Positions 23,645-32,507 of a stretch of DNA of 64,000 nucleotides are shown here, piece after piece. The position numbers and the translations under genes were made by a program. The notes beneath the pieces are model-generated. The model saw nothing but the letters and a program-made list of their open reading frames with translations. It had not been told where the DNA came from and made no database searches. This stretch comes from Gemmatimonadales bacterium (lineage in GTDB: Bacteria > Gemmatimonadota > Gemmatimonadetes > Gemmatimonadales > JACORV01). Numbering within the stretch: position 1 is the stretch's first letter; each line of letters opens with the position of its first letter. The DNA lies in contig DATJUT010000067.1 of NCBI GenBank assembly GCA_035502185.1, forward strand, positions 1 through 64,000, in the 5' to 3' direction.

Positions 23645-24673
23645 GTGACGCCCATGGGAAAGACCCGCGTCCTGATCGTCGAGGACGATCGTTCCCTGCG
23701 GTCCGCCCTCTCGGCGTTCCTCGAGCGACTCGGCCACCAGGTGCTCCAGACCGACAACGCCGAGCAGGCGCTCGAGCTGCTCACGACCCAGCGACTGGCG
23801 GCGATGCTGTGCGACATCCGGATGGCGGGGATGTCGGGGATGGAGCTGCTGCCGAAGGCGCTGGCGAGCGACCCCGACCTCGCGGTCATCATGCTCACCG
23901 GGGTGGACGAGCCGCGCGCCGCGATCTCCTGCCTCAAGCTGGGCGCGGCCGACTACCTCATCAAGCCGGTGGACCTCGAGGAGCTGCAGCACGCCCTGCA
24001 GTCGGCCCTGCGCAAGCGGGAGCTCGAGCTCGAGCGGCGCGGGCTGGAGGAGTGGCTGGCCCACGAGGTGGCGGCGCGCACCAAGGAGCTGGTGTCGCAG
24101 TCGCGCCAGCTCAGCCGGCTGTCGGTCAACGTCCTGGCCGCGCTGGTCGACGCGCTCGAGGGCAAGGACCCGAATCTCCGGGGCCACTCGCAGCGCGTGG
24201 CCGAGCTGAGCGGCCGCATCGCGGTGCGCCTCGGCCTGGCCGACGAGGAGATCGAGGCCGTGCGCGCCGCCGGCCGGGTACACGACGTCGGCAAGCTCGC
24301 GCTGCGCGAGCCGGGCCTGGAGCTGAGCGCGCCGCCGAGTGACGAGATCGCCGCGCCGCAGGACGACCCGGATCTCGCGCTCCGCCTGCTCCAGCCCCTG
24401 GCCCACCTCAAGGGCGTGGCCGAGATCGTGCGCTACCAGCACGAGCGCTACGACGGCAAGGGCGTGCCCGAGGGCCGCCGGGGCGAGGACATCCCCATCG
24501 GCTCGCGGATCGTCGCCGCGGCGAGCGTATACGACGAGCTGTCCGTGGCCACGGCCGAGCGCCAGACCCTCGAGCCGCGCGAGGCGATCGCGAACTTGCG
24601 CTCCCTGGTCGGGCTGATGCTCGATCCGAAGGTGTTCGCCGCCCTCGTGCTGGAGGTGGCGGGAACGGCCTAG
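23645..24673 (+). CDS. response regulator with HD-GYP-like output domain
   Basis: 342 residues: a receiver domain (about 7-122, phospho-acceptor Asp57, Lys107 in IKPVD), a coiled linker (125-165), and an HD domain with His181 in HSQRV and HDVGK at 213-217. The GYP triad of c-di-GMP phosphodiesterases reads GVP here (YDGKGVPEG), so activity is possible but not assured. GTG at 23645 is favoured by the TAGCTT element six bases before it; ATG at 23654 is an alternative. No histidine kinase lies nearby. Confidence 0.85.
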   Translation: MTPMGKTRVLIVEDDRSLRSALSAFLERLGHQVLQTDNAEQALELLTTQRLAAMLCDIRMAGMSGMELLPKALASDPDLAVIMLTGVDEPRAAISCLKLGAADYLIKPVDLEELQHALQSALRKRELELERRGLEEWLAHEVAARTKELVSQSRQLSRLSVNVLAALVDALEGKDPNLRGHSQRVAELSGRIAVRLGLADEEIEAVRAAGRVHDVGKLALREPGLELSAPPSDEIAAPQDDPDLALRLLQPLAHLKGVAEIVRYQHERYDGKGVPEGRRGEDIPIGSRIVAAASVYDELSVATAERQTLEPREAIANLRSLVGLMLDPKVFAALVLEVAGTA

Positions 24674-24873
24674 GTCGGCTGCGGGGACGTCGGCGGCGGG
24701 AGGTTCGCGGGCTCCGGCAGCCCGCGCTTGGTGCGGCACGGCTTGCACAGGGTGATGCCGCGGAACCCGCAGATCAGGCACACGAAGGTCCCGCAGTCGT
24801 CGCACGGCGCTCCCTCGGACGCGCGCTCCTGGTTCCCGCAGGACCGGCACACCATCATGTCCACTTCCGGCAT
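24670..24873 (-). CDS. small zinc-ribbon protein
   Basis: 67 residues with a CRSCGN, a CDDCG, a CLICG and a CKPC knuckle, eight cysteines in four CxxC pairs, enough for two zinc sites. The Pro-rich tail has no other features. The ATG has GGGGAG seven bases upstream. It lies 17 bases after the sigma54 regulator stop on the same strand, so it is probably co-transcribed; its role is unknown. Confidence 0.75.
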   Translation of the reverse strand: MPEVDMMVCRSCGNQERASEGAPCDDCGTFVCLICGFRGITLCKPCRTKRGLPEPANLPPPTSPQPT

Positions 24874-24890
24874 GACTCCCCCCAAGCGCC

Positions 24891-26234
24891 TCAGACGTCG
24901 AGCGCGTAGACCTTGATCTTGTTGATCAGCGTGGCGCGCGAGATCCCCAGCTCCTCGGCGGCGCGGGTGCGATTGCCCCCGTGGCGCCGCAGCGTCCGCT
25001 CGATGTGGCGGCGCTCCACCTCCTCGAGCGAGACCGCCTCGCGCCCGGGCGGCAGCGCCTGGCGCCGGCCGACCTCGGCCGGCAGGTGCTGCGGCCCGAG
25101 GCGCTGGGCGCCGCGGGCCAGGATGAGGGCGCGCTCCAGCACGTTCCGCATCTCGCGGATGTTCCCCGGCCACCCGTACTCGAGCAGGCGCTCGAGCACC
25201 TCGCTCTCGAAGTCCGAGGGGCTTTCGGGCAGCTCCGCGCGCAGCTCCCCGAACAGGCGGCGGAGCAGCGCGAGCCGGTCCTCCCGCGCCCGCTCCCGCA
25301 GCGGCGGCAGGTGCAGCGGGATGACGTTCAGCCGGTAGTACAGGTCCTCGCGGAACCGCCCCTGGCGCACCGCGTCGCCGATGTCGTGGTTGGTGGCCGC
25401 GATCAGGCGCACGTCCACCTGGATCTCGCGCGTGCCGCCCAGCCGCCGGAAGCTCTTCTCCTCGATCGCCTTGAGCACTTTGGGCTGCAGCTCCGGCGCC
25501 AGCTCGGCGATCTCGTCCAGGAACAGCGTGCCGCGATCGGCGATCTCGAACAGTCCCTGCTTGCGGTCCTTGGCGTCGGTGAACGCGCCCTTCTCGTGAC
25601 CGAACAGCTCCGAGTCGAGGAACGTGGCCGACAGGCCGGCGCAGTTCACGTCCACGAACGGCGCGTCGCGCCGTCCGGACAGCCGGTGCAGCAGCCGCGC
25701 CACCCAGCCCTTGCCGCTGCCGCTCTCGCCCGTGATCAGCACCGTGGTCCGGTCCGACTCGGCGAGCAGCACCAGCTGGCGGGCGAGGTCGCGCATCGGC
25801 TTCGACACGCCGAGCACGTCGTCGCCGCCCGCCGGCGCCAGCCGGGCGACCAGCAGGGCGTTGTGCCGGCGCAGGTGCACCTTCTCGACGGCGCGCGCCG
25901 CGGCGGCCGCGAGCAGCGGCATGTCCACCGGCTTGGTGAGGAAGTGCTCCGCCCCGAGCTGCATCGCGCGGACCGCGGTCGCGATGTCGCCGTGGCCCGT
26001 CAGCAGCAGCACCGAGGCGTCCCCCCGGCGCAGCTCCTCGAGCACCTGGAGCCCGTCCATGCCCGGCAGCCGGAGGTCGAGGATCACCACGTCGGGCCGC
26101 TGGCGCGGGAACGCCTCGATCGCGGCCTCGCCGGTCGCCTCGCGGAACACCTCGTACCCGAGCCGCTCGAAGTAGTCGCCCACGGCCCTGAGCACGTCGG
26201 CATCGTCGTCCACGACCATCACGGAGTCGGACAT
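24891..26234 (-). CDS. NtrC-family sigma54-dependent response regulator
   Basis: 447 residues in the classic order: receiver (1-120, phospho-acceptor Asp53), AAA+ domain (about 140-375) with Walker A GESGSGKG and Walker B LFLDEIAEL, and a Fis-type HTH at the C-terminus (NRTRAAEELGISRATL). The sigma54-contact loop reads GAFTDA instead of GAFTGA; members with substitutions at that position can still activate, but some cannot. No rpoN or kinase gene in the window. It lies in a minus-strand set with a second response regulator directly upstream. Confidence 0.93.
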   Translation of the reverse strand: MSDSVMVVDDDADVLRAVGDYFERLGYEVFREATGEAAIEAFPRQRPDVVILDLRLPGMDGLQVLEELRRGDASVLLLTGHGDIATAVRAMQLGAEHFLTKPVDMPLLAAAAARAVEKVHLRRHNALLVARLAPAGGDDVLGVSKPMRDLARQLVLLAESDRTTVLITGESGSGKGWVARLLHRLSGRRDAPFVDVNCAGLSATFLDSELFGHEKGAFTDAKDRKQGLFEIADRGTLFLDEIAELAPELQPKVLKAIEEKSFRRLGGTREIQVDVRLIAATNHDIGDAVRQGRFREDLYYRLNVIPLHLPPLRERAREDRLALLRRLFGELRAELPESPSDFESEVLERLLEYGWPGNIREMRNVLERALILARGAQRLGPQHLPAEVGRRQALPPGREAVSLEEVERRHIERTLRRHGGNRTRAAEELGISRATLINKIKVYALDV

Positions 26235-26240
26235 GCGTCC

Positions 26241-27242
26241 TCAGGCCAGCAAGGCCGGCGACCGCCGCAGCACGGCGACGGCGGCATCGGCCTCGGCGGC
26301 GCCGAACTGGGTTTCGCGGCCGGCGCGCAGCTCGTCGAGCACCGCGGCGGGCTCGCGCCGCGCGCGCCACGGCCGCGGCGCGCACATCGCGGCGACGGCG
26401 GCGGCGGTGCCCAGGGTGCGCGCCAGGGCGGGGATGTCGTCGCCCGCCAGTCCGCCCGGGTAGCCGTTGCCGTCGAAGCGCTCCTGGTGCGCCGCCACGG
26501 CGGCCACCACCGCCCGGTCGGCGCCCAGCCGCTCGATCCAGCGTGCCCCCAGCGTCGGGTGCACGCGGATCAGGTGCTGGGCGGCGCGGTCCATCGTGAC
26601 GGCGGAGTGCAGCTCGGCCTGCGGCACGGCGAGCATGCCGACGTCGTGCACCCGGGCGGCCAGCAGCAGGCGCTCCCCGTCCAGGCCGAGCGCCTCGCCG
26701 AACGCGGCGGCGAGCCGCCCGGTGCGGGCGGAGTATCCGGCGCGGAACGGATCGGCCCGCTCGTAGGCATTGACCACTTCCCCGAGCACCGTGAGGATCG
26801 GCCCCGCCGCCGCCGCGCCCGCGGCCACCGTCGCGCGCAGGGTGCGCAGCTCGGCCGCGAGGGCCACCTCGTGCGAGAGCTGCTCCGGCTGGAAGGGCTT
26901 GAGCACGTACCCGTCGGCGCCGCGGCCCAGCGCCTCGACCACCGCCGCACCGTCGCTGGCGGGAGCCATCACGATGACCGTGGGAGGCTCGCGCAGCGCG
27001 CGCAGGTCGGTGATGAGATCGAGCCCGGACTTGCCGGGCATCTCGATGTCGGTGATCACCAGGTCGAAGGCGCTCCCGGACAGGCGCTCCGCGCCCTCGG
27101 TGCCGGAGTAGGCCGCAACGCAGACGGCGCCGTCCTGCTCGAGCCGCCGCACCACCGCGGCGGCGATGGCGCGCTCGTCGTCCACCACCAGCACGCGCCG
27201 GCCGGCGAGCGGGGAGGTCATCGCGCCCAAGCTAGCGGTCAT
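26241..27242 (-). CDS. response regulator with degenerate HD-GYP domain
   Basis: 333 residues: receiver at about 15-130 (phospho-acceptor Asp65, Lys115) and an HD-type domain from about 150. The first metal-binding His of the usual GHSxRV is Tyr (GYSARTG), and HDxGK reads HDVGM at 199-203, while FDGNGYPGG is intact. With two key residues changed, phosphodiesterase activity is doubtful and a binding or signalling role is more likely. ATG at 27242 overlaps the lipid kinase stop by 11 bases; the ATG at 27221 would avoid this. Confidence 0.82.
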   Translation of the reverse strand: MTASLGAMTSPLAGRRVLVVDDERAIAAAVVRRLEQDGAVCVAAYSGTEGAERLSGSAFDLVITDIEMPGKSGLDLITDLRALREPPTVIVMAPASDGAAVVEALGRGADGYVLKPFQPEQLSHEVALAAELRTLRATVAAGAAAAGPILTVLGEVVNAYERADPFRAGYSARTGRLAAAFGEALGLDGERLLLAARVHDVGMLAVPQAELHSAVTMDRAAQHLIRVHPTLGARWIERLGADRAVVAAVAAHQERFDGNGYPGGLAGDDIPALARTLGTAAAVAAMCAPRPWRARREPAAVLDELRAGRETQFGAAEADAAVAVLRRSPALLA

Positions 27243-28155
27243 CGCCGGCCCCGGCGAGATGGCGCGGCAGCGGCGCGAAGACCGTCAGCGAGCGCGGCAG
27301 GAGCTCCACGAGCATCGGCGTGGTCCCGAGCGCCTCGCCGTCGGCCTCGACCGGCAGCTCGGGCTCGCTGCTGACCCGCACGCGACGGCCGCGATAGAAC
27401 GTGATGCCGGCGTCGACCTCGGGCCGGCGCTGCACCAGGCGCCACACCAGCCGCAGCGCGGCCGCGTACGAGCCGGCGTCGAGGACGGCCACGTCGAGCA
27501 TCCCGTCGTCCGGCGCGATGTCCCCAGCCAGCGGCAGCAGCCGCGGCACGATGTGCCGGCAGTTGGCCACCAGCACCGTGACGGCCTGTCCCTCGTGCAC
27601 GGCACCGTCGACCTCGACGCGCGTGGCGGCGCGCACCAGGTGGGCCGCCATCACGAAGGCCCGCGCCACGTAGGCGGCGACGCCGAACTGCCGCTTGTGG
27701 TGCTGCTCGGTCTCCGCCATCAGATCGGCCGCGAAGCCGGCGGCGCAATTGACCGCGAAGTACCGCGACCCGGCCCCGGTGGTGAGCCGGCCCACGTCGA
27801 TGGTGCGCGTGGTCCCCGCCGCGATCGTCTCGGCCGCCGCCACGAACGAGCGGCTGATGCCCAGGTTCCCGGCGAGGACGTTGCCGGTCCCGCCGGGCAG
27901 CAGGCCGAGTGGCAGCCCGGTGCCCACCAGTCCGGCGGCGACGTCCATCACCGTGCCGTCGCCCCCGTGCGCGATCACCACGTGCGTCCCGCCGGCCGCG
28001 GCCGCGCGCGCGAGCCGCTCGCCGTCGCCCGTCGCGACCGTCGTCTCCACCTCCACGCGGAACCCCCGCGCCTCCAGCCGGCGCCGTGCCTCGGCCAGGC
28101 CCCGCTTGCCCGCCCGGGCCGCCGCCGGATTGGTGACGATCAGGGCGTCGGTCAC
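27232..28155 (-). CDS. diacylglycerol kinase-like lipid kinase
   Basis: 307 residues of the DagK/YegS catalytic family: VTNPAA near the N-terminus, the nucleotide motif GGDGT at about residue 60 and LPGGTGNVLA about 25 residues later. The C-terminal beta-sandwich ends with the ADGE segment (VEADGEAL). These enzymes phosphorylate diacylglycerol or related lipids at the inner membrane. GTG start overlapping the tamB stop (GTGA), so it is translated with the outer-membrane assembly genes. Confidence 0.9.
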   Translation of the reverse strand: MTDALIVTNPAAARAGKRGLAEARRRLEARGFRVEVETTVATGDGERLARAAAAGGTHVVIAHGGDGTVMDVAAGLVGTGLPLGLLPGGTGNVLAGNLGISRSFVAAAETIAAGTTRTIDVGRLTTGAGSRYFAVNCAAGFAADLMAETEQHHKRQFGVAAYVARAFVMAAHLVRAATRVEVDGAVHEGQAVTVLVANCRHIVPRLLPLAGDIAPDDGMLDVAVLDAGSYAAALRLVWRLVQRRPEVDAGITFYRGRRVRVSSEPELPVEADGEALGTTPMLVELLPRSLTVFAPLPRHLAGAGDDR

Positions 28156-31100
28156 GGCGTGCCCCACTGCCAGAACAGGTCGAAGCCGATCTGGTACGGC
28201 GCCGGGGGCCGGATCTGGAAGCCCACGGGACGGCACTCCTCGACGGTCGGCTCGATGCTCGCCTCCATGGTGAACCGCCCGGTCAGCCGGTGCTCCACGC
28301 TCGCCCCGAGCGCCTGCGAGGACAGTCCCCGCGCCACCTGGCACAGGCCCGCGTTCAACGTCAGGAACGTGCGCTCCCCGAGCTGCGTCCCCGCCTCGAC
28401 GCGCGTGCTGCTGAAGATGTCCCCCACGGTGCCGCCGCCCGGGCGGATCGCAATGTAGTCGACCGGGATGCCCAGGTTGGTGACCAGCGTCTGCTCCAGC
28501 TCGCCCGACAGCGCGCCGGCCAGGCCCGCCATGGCGCCCTGGAAAATCGCCTGCTCGCTCGTGCCCGTCGCCGTCCCTCCGCCGGAGGCCAGGTCGAACG
28601 TCGGCCGCCCGAACAGCAGGTAGGAGACGATCTCGGTCTCCGAGAGCGGCGGCCGCTCGTCGCTCTCCAGCGAGAGCTTGGGCACGAGCAGCGTGCCGCC
28701 GATGACGGCACGCACCACCAGGTCGCCGCCGCTCACGGACCGCACCGTATGCTCGGCCGCGATGTCCAGCACCGGGTTGAGGTCGGGCGTGCCGAAGAAG
28801 CGCACGGTGCCGCGCGTGACCCGGAACTCCTTCGCCGTCGGCCCCACCACCAGCCGGTAGGTGCCCCGCACCGCCCGCAGCGTGCCGTCCAACCGGTAGC
28901 GGCTGGTGCCCACCTCGACGTCCTTGGCCACCGTGAAGCTGCCCGCCAGCTGGATGTTCGCTTCGTGCGACCGCAGCCACACGTCGGGCCCCATCGCCAC
29001 GGTGAGATCCCGGATCCTCAGACTGTCGAGCAGCACGTTCTGGACGCTCGGCCCCAGACCCGTCGCCTGGGCCAGGCTCGAGTCCACCACGGCGCGGAAC
29101 TCCGGGTCGTCGAGATTGACGATCCGCTTCTCCACCAGGTCCGCGAAGGCGAGGAACCCGGCGTCCACCACCACGCCCCCGGTGAGCGTCGCGCCCACCG
29201 CCGGCCCCGTCAGCCTGAGCTCGCCGGTGGCCGTCAACCCGGCGAAGTCGCGCTGGCTGAAGGCGCTGAACGAGCGGGCCTTGAGCGTGAGATCGAGCAT
29301 CGGGTGCGTGAGCGCGGCGAAGCGCACGTCACCGCCGATGGCGAGCGTGCCCGCGCCGCCCCGCAGCCGCGCCTCCTCCACCAGCAGCCGGTCGCCGGAC
29401 AGCGAGAGCCGCGCTTCGATGCCGCTGTAGCGCGCACCGAGCGCCGGAATGCTCACCGCCCCGCCGACGACGCGGGCGCTGCCCGTCAGGTCCGGCCGCT
29501 CCCAGGTGCCGTCGATCGAGACGTCCGCCACCAGCCGGCCGCTCACGCCGCGCACCAGGGGGGTCAGCGCGTCCAGGATCGCCAGGTCCACCGAGTCGGC
29601 GCGCACCGTGATCCGCAGCGAGTCGGGCAGCTGCCGCCGCGCCACCGATTCCAAGGCCAGGTCCAGCGGCAGCGACCCCGAGGCCGTCACCACGCGCCCG
29701 CCCGTGCCGCCCAGGCCGCCGCTGAAGACGAGCCGCCGGTCGGCGTAGCTCGCCGACCCGTCGAGGCGGGGCGCGTGGAATTCGCCGAACCGCCCGTCGG
29801 ACACCGCCGCCGCCGCCTCGATGCGCGGGCTGGCCGCGGGACCCACCACGTGGACCCTGGCGTCCAGCAACCCGCCGATCCCCGTCGTGTCCAGCTCGGC
29901 GAGCGCATACAGGTCCCACAGCGGCACGCTGTCCGCCTCGAGCGACAGGTCGCCGGGGCGCGCCCGGGGCAGGCGTCCCGCGATGCGCACCAGCCCGCCG
30001 CTCTCGGCGCGCAGCTCCAGCGAGTCGATGGCCACGGCGTCGGCGGACGCCGTGATCGAGGTCGGCCGCGCCAGTCGCCACACCCGCTGCGGCAGCGCCA
30101 GTGTCCCGGCGCTGACGCGCGCCGCCCATCCGATCGAGTCGAGCGCCAGCGCCAGGTCCGCCTCGACCGAGGACCCGAGGCCGAAGGCGGCGGCCGCGTG
30201 CAGCCGCAGCGAGTCGAGCGGCCCATCCGCCGAGATCGCGACCGCGTCGTAGCGCATGCCGTCCACGGCCAGCGTCTCGGCCGCCGCCCGCAACCCGAAC
30301 GCCCAGCCGCGCTCCGTCCGCTCCAGCGAGCCCCTCACGCGCGCGGCCCTGGCCGACACCGGCCCCAGCGCGACGCTGTCCAGCGACACGTCGCCCTGCG
30401 CAACCCACGCCGCCGTCGTCCCGACCAGCCGGCCGCTGACGCGGCCCGCGCCGCCCAGGCCGAAGGGCGTCGTATCCCCCGCGGCCTTCCGCGCCCACGA
30501 GACCAGCGGCCAGATCTTCTCGAGCGTATCGGCGTGGAACGCGACGCGGAGCTGCCCGGCGGAGCCCCCGGGGCGCCCGAGCGATCCCGACGCCACCAGG
30601 CCGACGTCCCGCTGCTCGGCGTAGGCGGTGTCGACCTCGAGCCCTTGGGCCGTCAACGTCAGCGCCGCGCCCGCCCGATCCAGGGGGATGCCCGCGACCT
30701 CGCTGCTGTCGAGCACGAGGGACAGCGTGCCCGTCACCGGCTCTCGACCGCTCGCCGATGGGAGCACGACGTCCGCGCGCCACGTGCCGTCGAGGCGCGA
30801 CTCGGGTCCGCCCGGCAGCCGGCGCGCCAGGTCGATCCCCGCCAGCGAGCCCGATCCCCGGAAGTGCACGGCCGAGTCGCGCGCCGCGATCTCGCCGCTG
30901 GCCTGCACGGCGCCGCCCGGTCCCGCCAGTGCGGCCTCGAACGCGAGCGCCGTGACGGGGCCGGCGAGCCGAACCCGCCCCGACACCGTGCCGGCGAGCG
31001 CGACGCCCGGGTACGACCGCGAGACGTCGTCCAGCGACACCGAGTCCGCCACCACGTCGGCGTCCACCCGCAGCGTGTCGGCGAGCCCGAGGCGCATCGT

Positions 31101-32507
31101 TCCGCGGAGCCGCGACGGGTCGCCGTGGCCGTCGTCGTGCGACAGCGTGCCGCCGAACGTCGCGGCTCGCCACGGTCCGTCGAGGTCGCCGACCAGACCG
31201 AGCTGCCCCTTCAGCCCGACCGACGGCGCGAACCGCTCGATCGTCCCCAGGGCCAGGCTCGCGCTGGTCACCGCGAAGTGATGGAAGGTGAAGCCGTCGC
31301 GCCCCCCCAGCGCGACCAGGCCGGAGCCCGCCACGCGATTGACGGGGTGGCCGGCCACCCGCTCGTCCGTGAAGGCCAGGTCCGCCCCGACCGTCAGGCC
31401 GGTCAGCGGCCCCGAGGCCGTGAGGTGTCCGCTCACCACGCCCCCGACGGGGAGCTTGCCGAGCAGCGGCTCCAGCAGCCCCAGGTCGAGCGGCTTCGCG
31501 TCCACGCTGAGCTTGCCGAGCCGCACGGAGCCCGAGGGCGGCGCGACCAGGTCCACGGAGCCGCGCACGACGCTCCGCCCCGAGCGCAGGTCCGCGTCGG
31601 CGAAGCTCCACTCGCTCCCGTGCCTCAGCAGCCGGGCCCGCACGCGCACCCGGCCGCCGCCGGAGGCGGGCAGCCCCCCCGCCGCCCAGCGGAAATCCGC
31701 GAAGCTCGCGCGGCGGAGGTTGGCCGCGAGGTCCAGCTTGGGCCGGCCGGCCGCCACCGCCCGGCCCCATCGCACCACCCCCTGAGCCGTGCCGACCGTG
31801 CCCGGCAGCGCAAGGCGCGGGAGATCGAACCGCACCGAATCGCCTTCCACGGTGGCGCGCCCCTTGGCGTCGCGCACCAGGGCCGCCGGGTCGGAGATCG
31901 CGACCGCCAGGTGCCGGATGTCGATCAGGACCCCGGCCGTATCGGGGCTCGACGCACGCACCCGCGCCAGGTCCATCTGGATGCCGGTGAACTGCCGCAC
32001 GCGCGTGCCACCGTCCCCGTTCCGCTCCCGCAGGACCAAGGACCCGTGCCTCAGCCTGACGTCCCGCAGGTCCACTACCGGGCGGCGGCCGGCCGGCCCC
32101 GACCGCGGGCCGAGCAGCCGGAACAGGTGCTCGATGTTGAGGTGCCCGTCGGCGCCCTCTTCGAGCGTCACCGCCGGCGCGTCGATCGCGACGTGCGTGA
32201 GGACGAACCGGCGCCGCACCAGGTCCGCCAGCGTGTAGCGGACCGTGAGGCGTGCCGCGCGGATCACCGGGCGGCCGTCCGGCGTCGCGAGCTCGATCTC
32301 GCGCGCATCCAGCTCCCGCCACAGCGGCCCGCCGAGCGATCCGATCCGCACCCGGCCGTCCACCGCGCGCTCGAGCGCGGCCACCACCAGCCGTCGCGCG
32401 ACCGCGTGCCCGGGGGCCGACGCCAGGATCAGCGTCGCCGCCGCCAGGCCGAGCACGACCAGGCCCAGTGCCGCCACCCCGGCGAGGAACAGCACCCGGC
32501 GCGCCAC
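28152..32507 (-). CDS. tamB: translocation and assembly module protein TamB
   Basis: 1451 residues. One N-terminal membrane anchor (about 5-30) is followed by a very long series of beta strands in the periplasm, with AsmA-like segments early and the TamB/DUF490 C-terminal domain at the end (FFGTPDLNPVLDI, VSYLLFGRP). TamB-type bridges help lipid transport and outer-membrane protein insertion. The GTG start shares bases with the stop of the Omp85 gene (TAGTG), the usual TamA-TamB arrangement. Confidence 0.9.
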   Translation of the reverse strand: MARRVLFLAGVAALGLVVLGLAAATLILASAPGHAVARRLVVAALERAVDGRVRIGSLGGPLWRELDAREIELATPDGRPVIRAARLTVRYTLADLVRRRFVLTHVAIDAPAVTLEEGADGHLNIEHLFRLLGPRSGPAGRRPVVDLRDVRLRHGSLVLRERNGDGGTRVRQFTGIQMDLARVRASSPDTAGVLIDIRHLAVAISDPAALVRDAKGRATVEGDSVRFDLPRLALPGTVGTAQGVVRWGRAVAAGRPKLDLAANLRRASFADFRWAAGGLPASGGGRVRVRARLLRHGSEWSFADADLRSGRSVVRGSVDLVAPPSGSVRLGKLSVDAKPLDLGLLEPLLGKLPVGGVVSGHLTASGPLTGLTVGADLAFTDERVAGHPVNRVAGSGLVALGGRDGFTFHHFAVTSASLALGTIERFAPSVGLKGQLGLVGDLDGPWRAATFGGTLSHDDGHGDPSRLRGTMRLGLADTLRVDADVVADSVSLDDVSRSYPGVALAGTVSGRVRLAGPVTALAFEAALAGPGGAVQASGEIAARDSAVHFRGSGSLAGIDLARRLPGGPESRLDGTWRADVVLPSASGREPVTGTLSLVLDSSEVAGIPLDRAGAALTLTAQGLEVDTAYAEQRDVGLVASGSLGRPGGSAGQLRVAFHADTLEKIWPLVSWARKAAGDTTPFGLGGAGRVSGRLVGTTAAWVAQGDVSLDSVALGPVSARAARVRGSLERTERGWAFGLRAAAETLAVDGMRYDAVAISADGPLDSLRLHAAAAFGLGSSVEADLALALDSIGWAARVSAGTLALPQRVWRLARPTSITASADAVAIDSLELRAESGGLVRIAGRLPRARPGDLSLEADSVPLWDLYALAELDTTGIGGLLDARVHVVGPAASPRIEAAAAVSDGRFGEFHAPRLDGSASYADRRLVFSGGLGGTGGRVVTASGSLPLDLALESVARRQLPDSLRITVRADSVDLAILDALTPLVRGVSGRLVADVSIDGTWERPDLTGSARVVGGAVSIPALGARYSGIEARLSLSGDRLLVEEARLRGGAGTLAIGGDVRFAALTHPMLDLTLKARSFSAFSQRDFAGLTATGELRLTGPAVGATLTGGVVVDAGFLAFADLVEKRIVNLDDPEFRAVVDSSLAQATGLGPSVQNVLLDSLRIRDLTVAMGPDVWLRSHEANIQLAGSFTVAKDVEVGTSRYRLDGTLRAVRGTYRLVVGPTAKEFRVTRGTVRFFGTPDLNPVLDIAAEHTVRSVSGGDLVVRAVIGGTLLVPKLSLESDERPPLSETEIVSYLLFGRPTFDLASGGGTATGTSEQAIFQGAMAGLAGALSGELEQTLVTNLGIPVDYIAIRPGGGTVGDIFSSTRVEAGTQLGERTFLTLNAGLCQVARGLSSQALGASVEHRLTGRFTMEASIEPTVEECRPVGFQIRPPAPYQIGFDLFWQWGTP

